Program-made: the position numbers and the translations under genes
From: Pelodera strongyloides
Taxonomy: Eukaryota; Nematoda; Chromadorea; Rhabditida; Rhabditidae
NCBI GenBank assembly: GCA_036852015.1
Contig: JAANDG010000096.1
Location: 62,001 to 126,000, forward strand
Direction: 5' to 3'
DNA: 64,000 nt
The notes under the pieces: model-generated
Told to the model about the DNA's origin: nothing
What the model saw: only the letters and a program-made list of their open reading frames with translations
Databases searched by the model: none
Shown: positions 23,301-34,237 of the stretch, in pieces
Numbering within the stretch: the first letter of the stretch is position 1
Layout of the letters: each line of letters opens with the position of its first letter

Positions 23301-24055
23301 TTCTCTGAACAGCGCCTTAGACCACTCGGCTACACAACACATGTGAGACCGGTGATTGCGGAAAAATATTAGTACAACAACTGCACTTACGGCAGATCCT
23401 CCGAGTGCTTTCAAAAACGTTGCCGAAAAGGTGCGGAAATGGTGCGGGGCGCAACTTGCGCGCCGCACCATTTCCGCACCGTTTCCGCACCTTTTCGGGA
23501 AACACTTTGCGCGCCATTTCTATTCCGCGCGCATTTTGTTTCCCATTCCTTTGCGGCGCGCATTTTGTTTCCCGAAATGGTGCGGCGCGCAACTCATCGG
23601 CTCTCAGTGGAAGTTACTGCCTCGTAACGTAATTTAGCTAGCGGACAATTTTTTATATTGAATAACTCATTAAAAGAGCGCAGACGATGAGATGATGAAA
23701 AAAAAATCAAAGTAGATGATATAATATAGATACTTGGAAATAATTTCCACCAACAGTATATCGATTGTAATTCCACAAGAGTTAACAGAGAAAACGATTT
23801 TGATAGCGAAACAAGGAATTTGATCCCACATAAATTATTGTATTTTCAATTTCGATCCATATAAGCTAGTGAGAGGTTATTCTCTTCTAGGTTTGATATT
23901 CCAAAGTCCTTCAAAGGTTTGCCAAAAAAAAATCAATATATAACATTTCAGTATGCTGGTTGTGGATCGTCCGCATCAGCGTTTTTATAACTTGCGCGGT
24001 ATTTCTAACCGCAGCAGCTCTCTTCATAGCTGCACTGTTCCGCCTGCGCCATTAG
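18931..24055 (+). CDS. Lysine-rich protein with C-terminal membrane anchor (paralogue B)
   Basis: Ten exons: 18931-19012, 19223-19285, 20395-20415, 20892-20948, 21416-21505, 22037-22066, 22412-22462, 22637-22660, 22899-22940 and 23952-24055; about 187 residues. It mirrors paralogue A: N-terminus MAYEMMGPPGAPG against MGDAYEMLGPPPTEP; a charged middle (KDKDKEKDKNEKKDG); the small exon GRTSAGRT against CRTTAGKT; the acidic exon FDFDVERED against VDLEMDSID; and a final exon with one hydrophobic segment (CWLWIVRISVFITCAVFLTA) followed by RLRH. All introns are phase 1. It lacks the long EK exons of A. The start of exon 9 is uncertain: a stronger acceptor lies eleven bases upstream but would create a stop unless another exon precedes it. 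Tail-anchored topology is inferred; the function is unknown. Confidence 0.8.
19376..19647. repeat. Long foldback element, 272 bp
   Basis: Ends AGGGCGCGTTCGGGTTGCTC and GAGCAACCCGAACGCGCCCT, arms about 120 nt, only a few mismatches. Contains ACATGCAAATTTATCGTTCG in one arm and its complement in the other. In intron 2 of paralogue B. Confidence 0.9.
20186..20320 (+). repeat. CT microsatellite with a long poly-T run
   Basis: (CT)n blocks flank an uninterrupted T run of about 45 bases (20214-20258), within intron 2 of paralogue B. Run length is prone to assembly error. Confidence 0.9.
20467..20592 (+). repeat. CTCGAG-rich tandem repeat
   Basis: GAACTCGAGTTTGATAACTC and GATAACTCGAGAACTCGAGT units repeat about twice at long range and several times as CTCGAG. 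The repeats are themselves palindromic. In intron 3 of paralogue B. Confidence 0.85.
21067..21362. repeat. Inverted-repeat element, 296 bp
   Basis: Ends TGGGGTTTCCATGTTTGCGA and its inverse (CATGATGGAAACCCCA); arms of about 60 nt include GCGATTCGCACTTGCGAAAA and CATGTTCAAGTC. The centre is unrelated. In intron 4 of paralogue B. Confidence 0.85.
21535..21692. repeat. CGGCCGG-ended inverted-repeat element, copy 4
   Basis: TTAAAGCGAAGTACCGGCCG at the left, GGCCGGTATTTCGCTTTAA at the right; intron 5 of paralogue B. Confidence 0.85.
21781..21914 (+). repeat. Six-copy dispersed repeat (SINE-like), copy 3
   Basis: CTTCAAGAGTGTGCACC...GCTCGACGTCTTCGGGC; 3' end truncated relative to copy 1. Confidence 0.7.
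23098..23600. repeat. Nested inverted repeats rich in GTGCGG/CCGCAC
   Basis: Two inverted elements: one at 23098-23215 (AACAGTTTGGGGGTGTTTCC and its inverse) and one at about 23410-23590 built from TTTCCGCACC/GGTGCGGAAA and GGTGCGGCGCGCA blocks. ORFs of 60-93 residues on both strands here follow from the repeat. They flank the tRNA-like sequence. Confidence 0.75.
23259..23335 (-). pseudogene. tRNA-like sequence (Leu/Ser type), probably degenerate
   Basis: On the minus strand, box A TAGCCGAGTGGTCTAAGGCG and box B GGTTCGAATCC are both perfect, and GTGTTG/CAACAC could pair as acceptor arms. The T-stem has mismatches and no normal anticodon stem is obvious. Box A is of the leucine/serine class. 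Confidence 0.5.
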
Positions 24056-25024
24056 AGTCGGACCGGTAAGTATAAGTTGCATAAAGCTAAACAATTATCT
24101 TGGGTCATTGAAATTAATCATAGTCTTGTTAGTCAATTGCAGGTACCAGGTCATTTCCCGGTGCCGAACGCAGTTTATTTTTAAAGGGAAGGTCACGCCA
24201 GTAGAGCTTGTTTTGAGGTCCCGTTTTCCACAATTAATCCACAGAGTCAACAGAATTACTGACAAATTTATTATACTTTTCAGGTCTACTTTGCGTTTTC
24301 CGTCTCAAGCGGTCGAAATTCATAGAAACTAAATCGTAAACTATTTTTGTTTATTATTGATTGATCGTTAGTGAAATATTGATTTTTTTTTAAATAACAC
24401 GAATCCATGCTCTTTCTCGATTGATTTTTCGTAGTTCGCTTATTAAATGACCATACATTTTCACATCCACTGTCGTTACCTCATAACGCCTATACATAGG
24501 CTCCATAGCCGTGGGTACCGTTAGGCGAAGGTTCTCTTTTTTTTTAGTGACCCAAACCATTTGGTGACCACTTGGTGACGCCTTTCGCCTAACTATCTAA
24601 ACAAAACCGTCAGCAAATGATCGGCAAACAAGACGCTAAGTGCTCCTCAAATGGTTGCGATGGCTGTTTTTTCGAGGCCCCTTTCTGTGTTAGGCCAATG
24701 TAGGTAAATGTGGCATTTTATTAGGTTATGATAGCTTCGATGTCTTATTTCTGTTCACTAACACTTACAGCCGTGTAGTTATTGAAACTCGCTTATATAC
24801 CCTCGTCTTAAAAGTATTTACTAATTTACCTGACTGCGTGTTAGTACGATTAAAATAAAGTTTTTTTTCGTTGCGCTACTGTAAATAGAGAGCACCATCA
24901 TATTTGTCACTCAGCAAATTGCAAATGTGTAAAGGGTTACGATTTAATTACCTACTTATAGGCTTATGGCTTCACAACTCCGTTGAAGTTCTAATAAGCA
25001 GGGCATGCGACCAGTTCCAAGTCC

Positions 25025-25199
25025 AGAGGCCGGTTCCAATAAAATTTACCGCTGGGGTAGGTTAGAGGCGTCTCCTCTTTAGCGTGCTCTCTCGGCTTTC
25101 TCTCGCAGCCTGTCAAAATCAGAGAAAGCGAGAGAGCATGCTGCACAGGAGACGCCTGTAACCTACCCCAGCGGTAAATTTTATTGGAACTGGCCTCAG
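25025..25199. repeat. Foldback element, 175 bp
   Basis: Ends AGAGGCCGGTTCCAATAAAA and TTTTATTGGAACTGGCCTC; arms of about 75 nt including TTTACCGCTGGGGTAGGTTA. Confidence 0.9.
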
Positions 25200-25275
25200 A
25201 TGACAAATTGTTAGACGTCATCGGGCTAGGGCCAGGAGCCAGGAGGGATCGTGCATGAATCCCTCGCTGGGTGGT
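25197..25275 (+). repeat. Six-copy dispersed repeat (SINE-like), truncated copy 4
   Basis: Only the 3' half (CAGATGACAAATTGTTAGAC...GGGTGGT) remains, abutting the foldback element. Confidence 0.65.
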
Positions 25276-25808
25276 AGATTCAGGGATTCAGACACGAACT
25301 CGGGTCGAGTAGATTAGAGACGAACGCGCTAGCCATTGGCCGTGCTAGACTGCTCGACTAAAGCTAGATTCTTGCAACCAACCAAATGCTCGTTCCTGAA
25401 CACCGACCAGAGGCCACATCCACTAGCCCCGTCTTTTCCACTGTGTGTCTCACATTAGAATTCTATTTTCTGTCCCCAGGGACTATTTCCCTGAGGGAAT
25501 CGTGGTGGTGAATAAGACTTCTGATACTGTGCGCAATACACAGTCTACTTTCCATGGACCAGACCTGAGTCAGCTGCCATAGAATGAGTCACGACCGAGA
25601 ATCGAACCCTCGTTGAGTGCGTGGTAGTATATTAGTTTGTACAAAGATCGATATGGGTTTATTTGTGAATCACATCATTTCACAGTTTGACTTTTCGTTT
25701 CCCAATACTGAGTGGACGTATCGGAGACTCGGAAACTCTCGAAAGTAGCGGGTTGAGGAGAATTCCCTGCGTGAGGGGCAGAGAGTGATTGAGGAAGAAA
25801 CTTGTGGA

Positions 25809-25856
<48 letters not shown>

Positions 25857-26358
25857 GGAGACAGAGACAGAGAGAGAGAGGAAAGAGAGAGGATAGGATA
25901 GGGATCTGAAGAGAGAGATGAGGAAAAGAGGAGGATTTTAAGATGAAAGAAACAGAAAGATATGAGGAAGAGGGAAGTAAGAGGAGGAAAAGTGAGCGAG
26001 AGAGAGAGAGACTGGAAAGGAAATGACCATACCAGTGCTTCCGGAACAGAAGGCGTGTCCTTAAATTTTCCACGCACGTTCCGCTTTTGGAATGAGCACA
26101 CAAGTTGGCACTTTTACTTGCGCGGCTTAGTCTTGGACATGAGCTTTATATCGCTATAAGTGGTGGTACCACTCTGTCGTATGAGAATAACGTCCGTCCA
26201 GAACTTCCAGCATCAGGATGAATATTAAGCCGTTCAGAGAATGTTGAACGGCTTCCCGAGAAGACTTCCGACAATGAAGCTCAAGCTTTCCTGCTATCGG
26301 AGCTCCGTTCAGCCATCCGCGGATTCTGATCAGAGAATACCTCTTCTATATTTTATGT

Positions 26359-26544
26359 TTAAAGCGGTCAACAACCGGATTTTGAAAGCATTTTTAGATA
26401 ACTGTCTTCCCATGTATTTACGCTCTTACGCAAACGACTACGCTTAGAGTGAAAAATCGAGCTCAATTCGAGCTCAGCATAAAAACATAGGATTGCAGTT
26501 GCCCATCAAATGTTGCCAAAACGGTCGTTATATCGCTTTAAAAC
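26359..26544. repeat. GCGGT-ended inverted-repeat element
   Basis: TTTAAAGCGGTCAACAACCG at the left and CGGTCGTTATATCGCTTTAA at the right; internal organisation parallels the CGGCCGG family (AAAAATCGAGC...TTCGAGC), so the two families are related. Confidence 0.75.
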
Positions 26545-28561
26545 TATTATAACTACTTTTAGCGACGAACCCATTATTAGCAACATTTCAAGAATAGCTT
26601 TCCACGTTTACTCCCACGGTCATCATCAGTCATCTCTATTTCTCTAAACTCTCCATCTTTAGTTGCTCCTGATTTCACCGATCTTATCTTATCTTATCCT
26701 CCTTTCCCACTATAAGTATCACTTACTATCTCCTCATCTGTCTGACAGCTGACTTCTTATGACTCTCAGCAAATAGCCCTCTCTTTTTCTTTACGCGAAG
26801 CCCACTCGGTAAATCACACAATAAAGCCCCCGAGACCACGGGATTTATTTTTGAAACAACCGGTTTTGTTTCATTATTCCTTCTATTCTTAACCGAATTT
26901 TGTTTCTTATGCTTATTTTTATTGTATAATCATGTTGTCGCAGTGTTTTTCTAACCACTTGGGCGTGTTTTGCTTCAGTGTGCTTTTGTGCTATAGTGTA
27001 GTCGACAGAAATTATTGGATGCGTTCGATAGTAGACTTGCTAAATCCTGGCCGGATTCAAATATTGGAGGTGTGTATACAAAGTACGACTTTGCAGATCT
27101 CACAATAATAAGTATTCTATGGGTAGCTTCCCGTTTTAAAAAACAGGCACAAAAAAAATGATTTTTTTGCCCGGGAACATTACCATAGACAATTCCACCC
27201 ATGGTCCCGATACGCAACCTGTACTCCCGCAATTTTCTTAGATACAACGCGAAATTTTGGCCGGTGCGCGGTCTAAAAAATGGGTGCGCCTACACACGGC
27301 GACCCACCCTTTTCGGGCCCAGTGTAGGCCGCGCACCGGCCGATTTTCCTCAGTGTATGACCGCCATAGATGGCGAACAGGTATGCAACTCTTTCGCGCA
27401 CCCTTGACGAGAACCCCGCTCGGTCAAAGTTGTGCTCAACCGTCGCGGCTTTTTTGCTACGGCGACCGCGAGATGGCTAGCGTTGTGGTCCTTGTCTGTG
27501 CCTGGGTGCCTATTTGGTTGCAGTTTCTTTCCCGTCCAGACGTCCTCCCGATGAGAGGTCTGTACTTTTTCGCGTATACACTGAGTGGCTAACTGTGTTT
27601 CCCGTCTGTCCTACATTTCTTACTGAAAACATCCAAAATTTATTGGTTATTCGTCCAAAATTCAATACATGATCTGGATATTTACCAGGGCTATAGTTCA
27701 CTCGATGTTCTTCTAAGCCTAAATGGTTGTATGATATACCTATACCTACTCTGTAGTCGACCAGTTTATATCAGCAACCGTCGCGCGCGGTGGTAGAGCG
27801 CACCTGTGCCCGTGCCGTCCACGAAGTAATCACAATGATTTTTACAATGAGTGCATAGCTTCACGAATTTCCGGTAGATTCGGTAGTGCTCTGGACAAGT
27901 TATGTCTGCAAAGCTAAAATTTTAGAGGCACCTCACAAACTGAATTGATATAAAATTTAAAGGGAAGGGATATTTTTACAATTTATAGGTTTGCCGTAAT
28001 TATTGGTTTTACATATTATTGTTCTCTATCTCTATTGAGGTGTTTTGTAATCCTTGTTGGATTTAATCTATGGAAAAATCCCACGTTATTGGATGACACT
28101 CGAGCCTCTAAATACTCAGACCCTTCAAAAATACCACGCATACCTTTTTGCTGAGTTATAGGGTGACCATTGGATTAAATTAAGCCAAACCATCTTAAAC
28201 CAAAGTTCCGATTTATTGGGATCAGCCGCGCACACACCAAAAGTTGAGTAAATAGAGATGGGTATAAGGGTTATCCCATTGTTGCCTTCACGAAGGACTG
28301 TGGTCTATCCCCCTCTCTCTAATCTCTCTTTTAGTATCTCTCCCTCTCTTAACTCTCTATCTAGCTTTCTCTCTCCAGCTATCTCTCTTCATATCTTTTA
28401 TCCACCTCTATCTTTTACCTAGTCCTCTCTCTCTCCATCTCTTTTTTTTCTTTTCCCTTCTTCTCATCTTCGCTCTCTCGTCTCTCATTGCACATTATTT
28501 GCATAAGCACAAACAATACAATACTTGACACGAGTTTTTCTTTCTTATTTCTTGAATGCTG

Positions 28562-28752
28562 TTTAAAGCGAAATACTGGCCGGTTATTGTAACTCATCGG
28601 GGACAACTGAATTCTTAGTACTGTATTTATGCTAATTTGCTCGAATTTAGCTCGATTTTTTGTTTTATTCTAATTTATGTTCATTTGCATAGACTGCATC
28701 AGAATGCTGGTCTCCTCGGTGTTTCAAAAACCAGCCAGTATTTCGCTTTAAA
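28562..28752. repeat. CGGCCGG-ended inverted-repeat element, copy 5
   Basis: TTTAAAGCGAAATACTGGCC...CCAGCCAGTATTTCGCTTTA. Confidence 0.85.
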
Positions 28753-28957
28753 ACTGTATTTTTTCCTTGGTAACTTTAAACTATGCCTTATTTTATCAAT
28801 GTCTTGGAATTGCTTCGATTTATAAGTATTCCGCTAGATTCAGGCGCACAAGCGGCCAGTACACTTTCCCCCTAATGAGCGATAAGTAGGCGAGGTGTAG
28901 GCGACGCACCGGCCAAATGCCCTCAGTGAACATTACTCAATTCAGTTACTATGTGCC

Positions 28958-29088
28958 TTTAAAGCAAAATACCGGCCGGTTTTTGAAACGCATCGCGTAC
29001 CTCTGCTTTCTTACGCAGCATATGCAAATGAGCATAAATTAGAATAAAAAATAGACCATAATTCGACCCGGCTGGCATTTCGCTTTAA
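28958..29088. repeat. CGGCCGG-ended element, internally deleted copy 6
   Basis: Left end intact (AAAATACCGGCCGGTTTTTG); the right arm is reduced to CCGGCTGGCATTTCGCTTTA, so the element is about 130 bp. Confidence 0.8.
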
Positions 29089-29626
29089 CACATCCCTTTT
29101 TTCTAAATAGATACGCAATAGTATATATATACTTATTCGCACATATAGTTTAACCCACTGCTGCAAAAAACGCCCGCACCACCCCTGCGCAAACAGTTTT
29201 CAAAATGCGCACAACATCACCGGTTTGTTGACGTCTTTGCATGAAGTGTGCAATGGGGTTTTTGCACCGTTTTGTATCCGCGAGGACTCAAAACTCTACT
29301 CAATGAGTACTAGAGGAAAGGGTATTTGCAGTAAGGAGAGAGCCACACCGTCTACAGAAAATGTTGCTACATCTATATTTATAAGGAGAACCCGTTACCA
29401 GTACGTTGTTATAACCAGCATATATAATCTGATAACATCACTGCTAGCCTAAGATTGAGTTACATCTATTATAAAACCAGTACGTATCTGTACCGAAAAC
29501 GCCGTTTCTAGTTTCTTGGGGTCTTGACGATTATATTTATGAGTGTTATGATTACGCGAATTTTGCCTATATTTTCTTTGTTGCGTTCCGTTAACTAGTT
29601 ATTGATTTTTTTTATTATCGATTTAT

Positions 29627-29636
29627 TGATTTCAGA
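29627..29636 (+). other. Probable trans-splice acceptor of the F-box gene
   Basis: TTGATTTCAG lies one base before the initiator ATG at 29637, with no coding exon upstream. Confidence 0.5.
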
Positions 29637-32600
29637 ATGAGTAGTTATTACCCCAGTTTTCCCCAATATCGATTTCGAATCATACCTAACCTGCCCGATG
29701 TTGTTCTGCGAAAACTTTTTGGAATGCTTAGTTATAAAGGTGAGGAAATTATTAATACGTCTATAGCTGGAGCGCAAGACTTCGGAAGACCAGAGGCCGT
29801 ATTCACCAACACACAGGGAGCCCTTCCAAGGCTCACGAGCGCTCTGAATCTCTTCTGCTCTCGCACTCTCTACACACTCTTTAGCTTAGCTCCGTGGGGA
29901 GGCCAAGGAGGGCTCCCTACGTGTTGCTGAATACGGCCTCTGAGTGGACTGCAGGGACCCCTTCGCCTTCGGGATTCCCTGTAGGACTTTCATGAATTAT
30001 TACTTTCATGAGTAATCAATTATAGTCGTATTTCAGTATGTAATTAATCTATTTTGTCTTTCAATTTGCAATAGCAAGGAGTTGAATTTAACCTACTGAC
30101 AATCTGACAATCTGCTCGGTCGAAAGTGCTACCTACTTATTAGCAGCATAGGTGCTAGAGTGTAGTTGGTAAGGTGTATAGGCGGTAGGGTAGGCCTAAA
30201 CGCCGTTAGCTTGGCCCCAAATCAGTGATGTTATTTAAAGGGTCAGGCCCACCGATATAAACCTATATTTATTATTTGTTCATAATTTTTGTAAAGGGTG
30301 TTTGTTATAAAATATACACACTGTGTTTGAACTGGCTTCACCATTGCAAAGCTTTTCACGTAAGTTTTCCTTACAGAGTATACAGTATGGAAAAGCAATT
30401 GCACCCTTATTTCCTTATTGTGCGTGTCCCGGGGGCAAATCGCTCTTTTTTCTGTCCCTATGAGCCTGGCTATACAGTCGGCTACCCTCGGGACACGCAC
30501 AACAAGGAAATAAGGGTGCAATTGCTTTCCCATACTGTATACTCTGTAAGGAAAGCGAACGTGAAAAGCTTCGTGATGGTAAAGCCAGCTCAAACTCAGT
30601 GTGTATATTTTACAATAAACACCCTTTACAAAAATTATGAACAAATAATAAATATGGGTTCAAAACGGTGGGCCTGACCCTTTAAAACGAAATACCGGCC
30701 GGTTCTTGAAACACATCGAATACTCTAGCATTCTTATGCAAATGACAATAAGTTAGAATAAAAAATCGAGCAAATTAGCATAAATACGTAATAATTCAGT
30801 TGTCCACGATGCGTTTCAAAAACCGGCTGGTGTTTCGCTTTAAATAACTAATCATATATTTTCAGAATTATGCGCATGCGAAGTGGTGTGTCGTCGGTGG
30901 AGCACTATAATCATGCAAATGTACCGAAGGGACATTCACGAGATGACAATTGAAAATGTAAGTAAAACGTTTTCTAATTAATTATTAATATATTATCGAT
31001 TGATCACATCATACCCATAAACCCACAGCTTCTCAAGCCAGTATAACATCAAGCACAACTAACGAATCTGATTGAAAAGAGCATTGCAAATGTTTAAATG
31101 TTTATTAGACTCTTACATTAGAAAGAGCGCAACGCCATAAGCATAAGAGACGATGAAAGAATTCAATGGTTTTAAAATACAAAGTAGTAAATCCTTACAC
31201 GTCCTATTTCTTGATGGATAACTTCAAACCGACTTTTTAACTTCAAACCGCTTTCGAAAGGTTGATCATAAATTTTTGATACCCCTTTTGATCATTATAT
31301 GTAGAGAGCGGTCGGAAATACGTTGCATATGGGAGCAGAGTGTGAAAAAACGGTGTGCAGTACACCCTACACCGCCGCTTCCACGCGGCAGTTTCGCTCA
31401 GTGTCAGCTAACTAGTCGTGCCACGAGTTAGCCGCTTCCACGCTGCACGCACGCTAACTTGCACTATCACTTGCACTATCATTTGCGCACCAAAGAAGCA
31501 AACATAACTTGCTAAAACATCATATCTCCCAAAAAGTAATGTTCTCGACAGGAACCGAAACCTTGACCCTTTGCGTCATAGTTCGTCTTTTGCAGATTGA
31601 ATCCACAGATCACTCCCCGGAAGAGGTAATGATGAAGTAAAGAAAAGCATGGGGTATATTCAAGGGATCTACACCTGGTTGCGGGATTTATCTTCTAACA
31701 TTTCCACTTTTCCTCAATGCTTTATATCATGCGCATGTTAAGTATGCGCCTTCTATATGGGATTTGGTCGCGGCTTTTTGTTTTGTGATTGTTAAAAACT
31801 GCTGCGCTTTGAAATTCTATAACAGTCGGCTTTTGAAATTTTTGTTGGAGAATTGCTTTCCCATGCATAGTATGCAAGGAGGTATTCTGAGCGACTTTCC
31901 AAAACATTGCGTATAATACATGGTAAAGTAGTCGTCCGACATAGTTTTCAAAAAGCAGTTGACATACCGCTTCAACTTGAGTAAACATACACCTTTAGAT
32001 CGGCGCCCACCATATAGCGGTGTCCCAGCAAGTCGCCTTCAAAAGGCTTACGGTAGCTTGTCCTTGGGATTCTTTCGATTTTTTCGCTGGAGTACTTCGA
32101 AGGCATCGTATGCATCTCTTGAGGCTGACGACCGATTTCAAATTTCTTACTTCAATTGATAAGGTACGCATGTTCAATTTTGCAAAAAAAACTTGACGTC
32201 TTTTTTTGGTTCAATACAGGGCAGAAGGCTAATACCTTGTACATAGACTAACATAGACATAGAGATTCAGAGTGGGGTGATTTGTTGGTAAATAATAATA
32301 AATAAGGTTTTCCACTTCAAGAACGTGCACACTCATTCGAGCGAGGGTTTTCAGGGAATTCACTGTTCAGCGATTTTGCTTATGACATGTTCCGCAAAGG
32401 TCATGAGCAGTAGACGTCGTGTTCCAGATGACGAATAGCTCGACGTCTTCGGGCTAGCGCCAGGAGGGATCGCCCATGATTCCCTCACCGGGTGGTCGTT
32501 TGTCGCGAACATATGCATCCACTTCTCTTTTTCCTTTGTTATAAATATTTGGGGTTTTCCAGATTCGCGTCAGCAAAGACGACCGTCGGAAATATTTCTC

Positions 32601-34198
32601 AAATTTGGAAGACTTATGGCTTCTTGTCGTTGGATGCTCTTTTGACGACCTGGAACGGTTCGAGCGAATTGAACACATTTTATTCAACGTATGTTTGGTT
32701 ATATATTTCGAATATCATTCTTAAATTTGCCGTACTTTGCATTGTATTTGGTCACTAGGTCCCTTATTAGTATGTGTCTTATGTGTCTTAAGGCACTTCA
32801 TCTTAGGGTAACATTTGGTTTTTTATATCTAATTCTTTATGCTTCAAGAACATGCTCGCACCGCCCCTGTTTCCGGTGATGTGTAGTGCATTAACATTGA
32901 CCAGATCCGAACTCGGGTTAGAGACGAACGGGCTAGCAATTGGCCCACATTTCTTACTATATTCAACCGTGGGAAGAAGCACTGACTTCCTGGTAGGAAA
33001 CCAACCCGAGTTCCAACCCTAGGACACGCACAAATTTTGCAGGAACTTCACACTCTCACCATCCAAGTAATGGTCCAGATACGTTCGTGCATGAACGTGG
33101 GCAAGATACTCCGCGTATTCGTGCAACGACATCCCAAGGCGCAATTGCAAATTGAGCTGCACGCGGATACTCCGCAGATGGTATTTATTGAAAAGCTCAT
33201 ATATATTTCCAGACACATGGCCAAGACACGTTTTGTTTTCGTTCATGTTGGATGTGTGTTATTTTTTCGTCACTCAACAGGAAGGTTTTTGTTTATTAGA
33301 TCCAAATGCATCACACGATCCAACTTCCATATGAAGAATTGCAGATAATGTTCTGTGCTGTCGATAGGTGTCAAAAGTGTCCCACATTGACATATGTTTC
33401 ACCTTTGACACACCTGCTGTATCTCACCTTTGACACAACTTCTGCTTCAGATTTACTCGCAACTCGAGGCGTTGAGCAGTGTCACGTTCTACAAATTGAA
33501 AGTGATTTGCTCTGATTTTAATCAGCCAGTTTTGCGACTTGATAAGCTGGCCGAAGTGATGCGACAACAGCAGATTCAGGCAAAGATTATCACGTTTAGG
33601 TAAGCATTATTGCGTCCTATAACTCCGAGTTTTTCACTTACCGCGCTCGGGTACTGTAGCGACGGAGAGATTGCGGAATAGAAAGAGACCGGAGGATAGA
33701 TGGAGATATAAACAGTGAATAAGGGGAATACAGAAATAGAGAGCTAGAGATAGAAGAGGTGACGAGATTGAGAGGGTAGAGAGAGCTAGAGCTAGACAGA
33801 GATTGAGAAAATAACATGTAGACAGAGAGAGGAGAGAAAGCATTCTTCAATTAGCGATAAACGGTATCGATTGAAAGTTTAGAGATTGGACGATCAGTGC
33901 TGACGGAGTCGTTCCTCTGGTACACAATCCAATTGACACGTTCCGGATAAGCTCCTGTATTATCGATTCGGTGGATCGATTGGTGGATTCATTTAAGGTA
34001 CCGACTTTAGGTATTCAAAGCATGTATTTAGAAGAGCAGGCGGAAGCGGAAAGAAGATTTATCAGATTCTTAAGTAAAAATCTAGGTGACCGCCAAACAA
34101 GCGCCGATTAAAAAGAAGAAAAAGATAGTGAAGAAGAAGAAAGTTGAGGAGCCGGAGGCGACGGACGAAAGTAAACCAAAGAAGGTTTGTTCTGGAGA

Positions 34199-34237
<39 letters not shown>

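Larger units (their letters stand above)
24056..29626. other. Large intergenic region, 5.6 kb, repeats only
   Basis: I see no supported exon. It holds a foldback at 25025-25199, a truncated SINE-like copy, (GA)n at 25805-25880, a GCGGT-ended element at 26359-26544, a small inverted repeat at 27255-27345, CT-rich DNA at 28310-28450, and two CGGCCGG-ended elements. The 142-143-residue ORFs at 25670-26103 read through the GA tract. Confidence 0.5.

Noticed and set aside
30243..30677. Twin 133-residue ORFs on opposite strands
   Set aside because: Both come from the arms of one palindromic element, so similarity between them is structural and not evidence for a gene.
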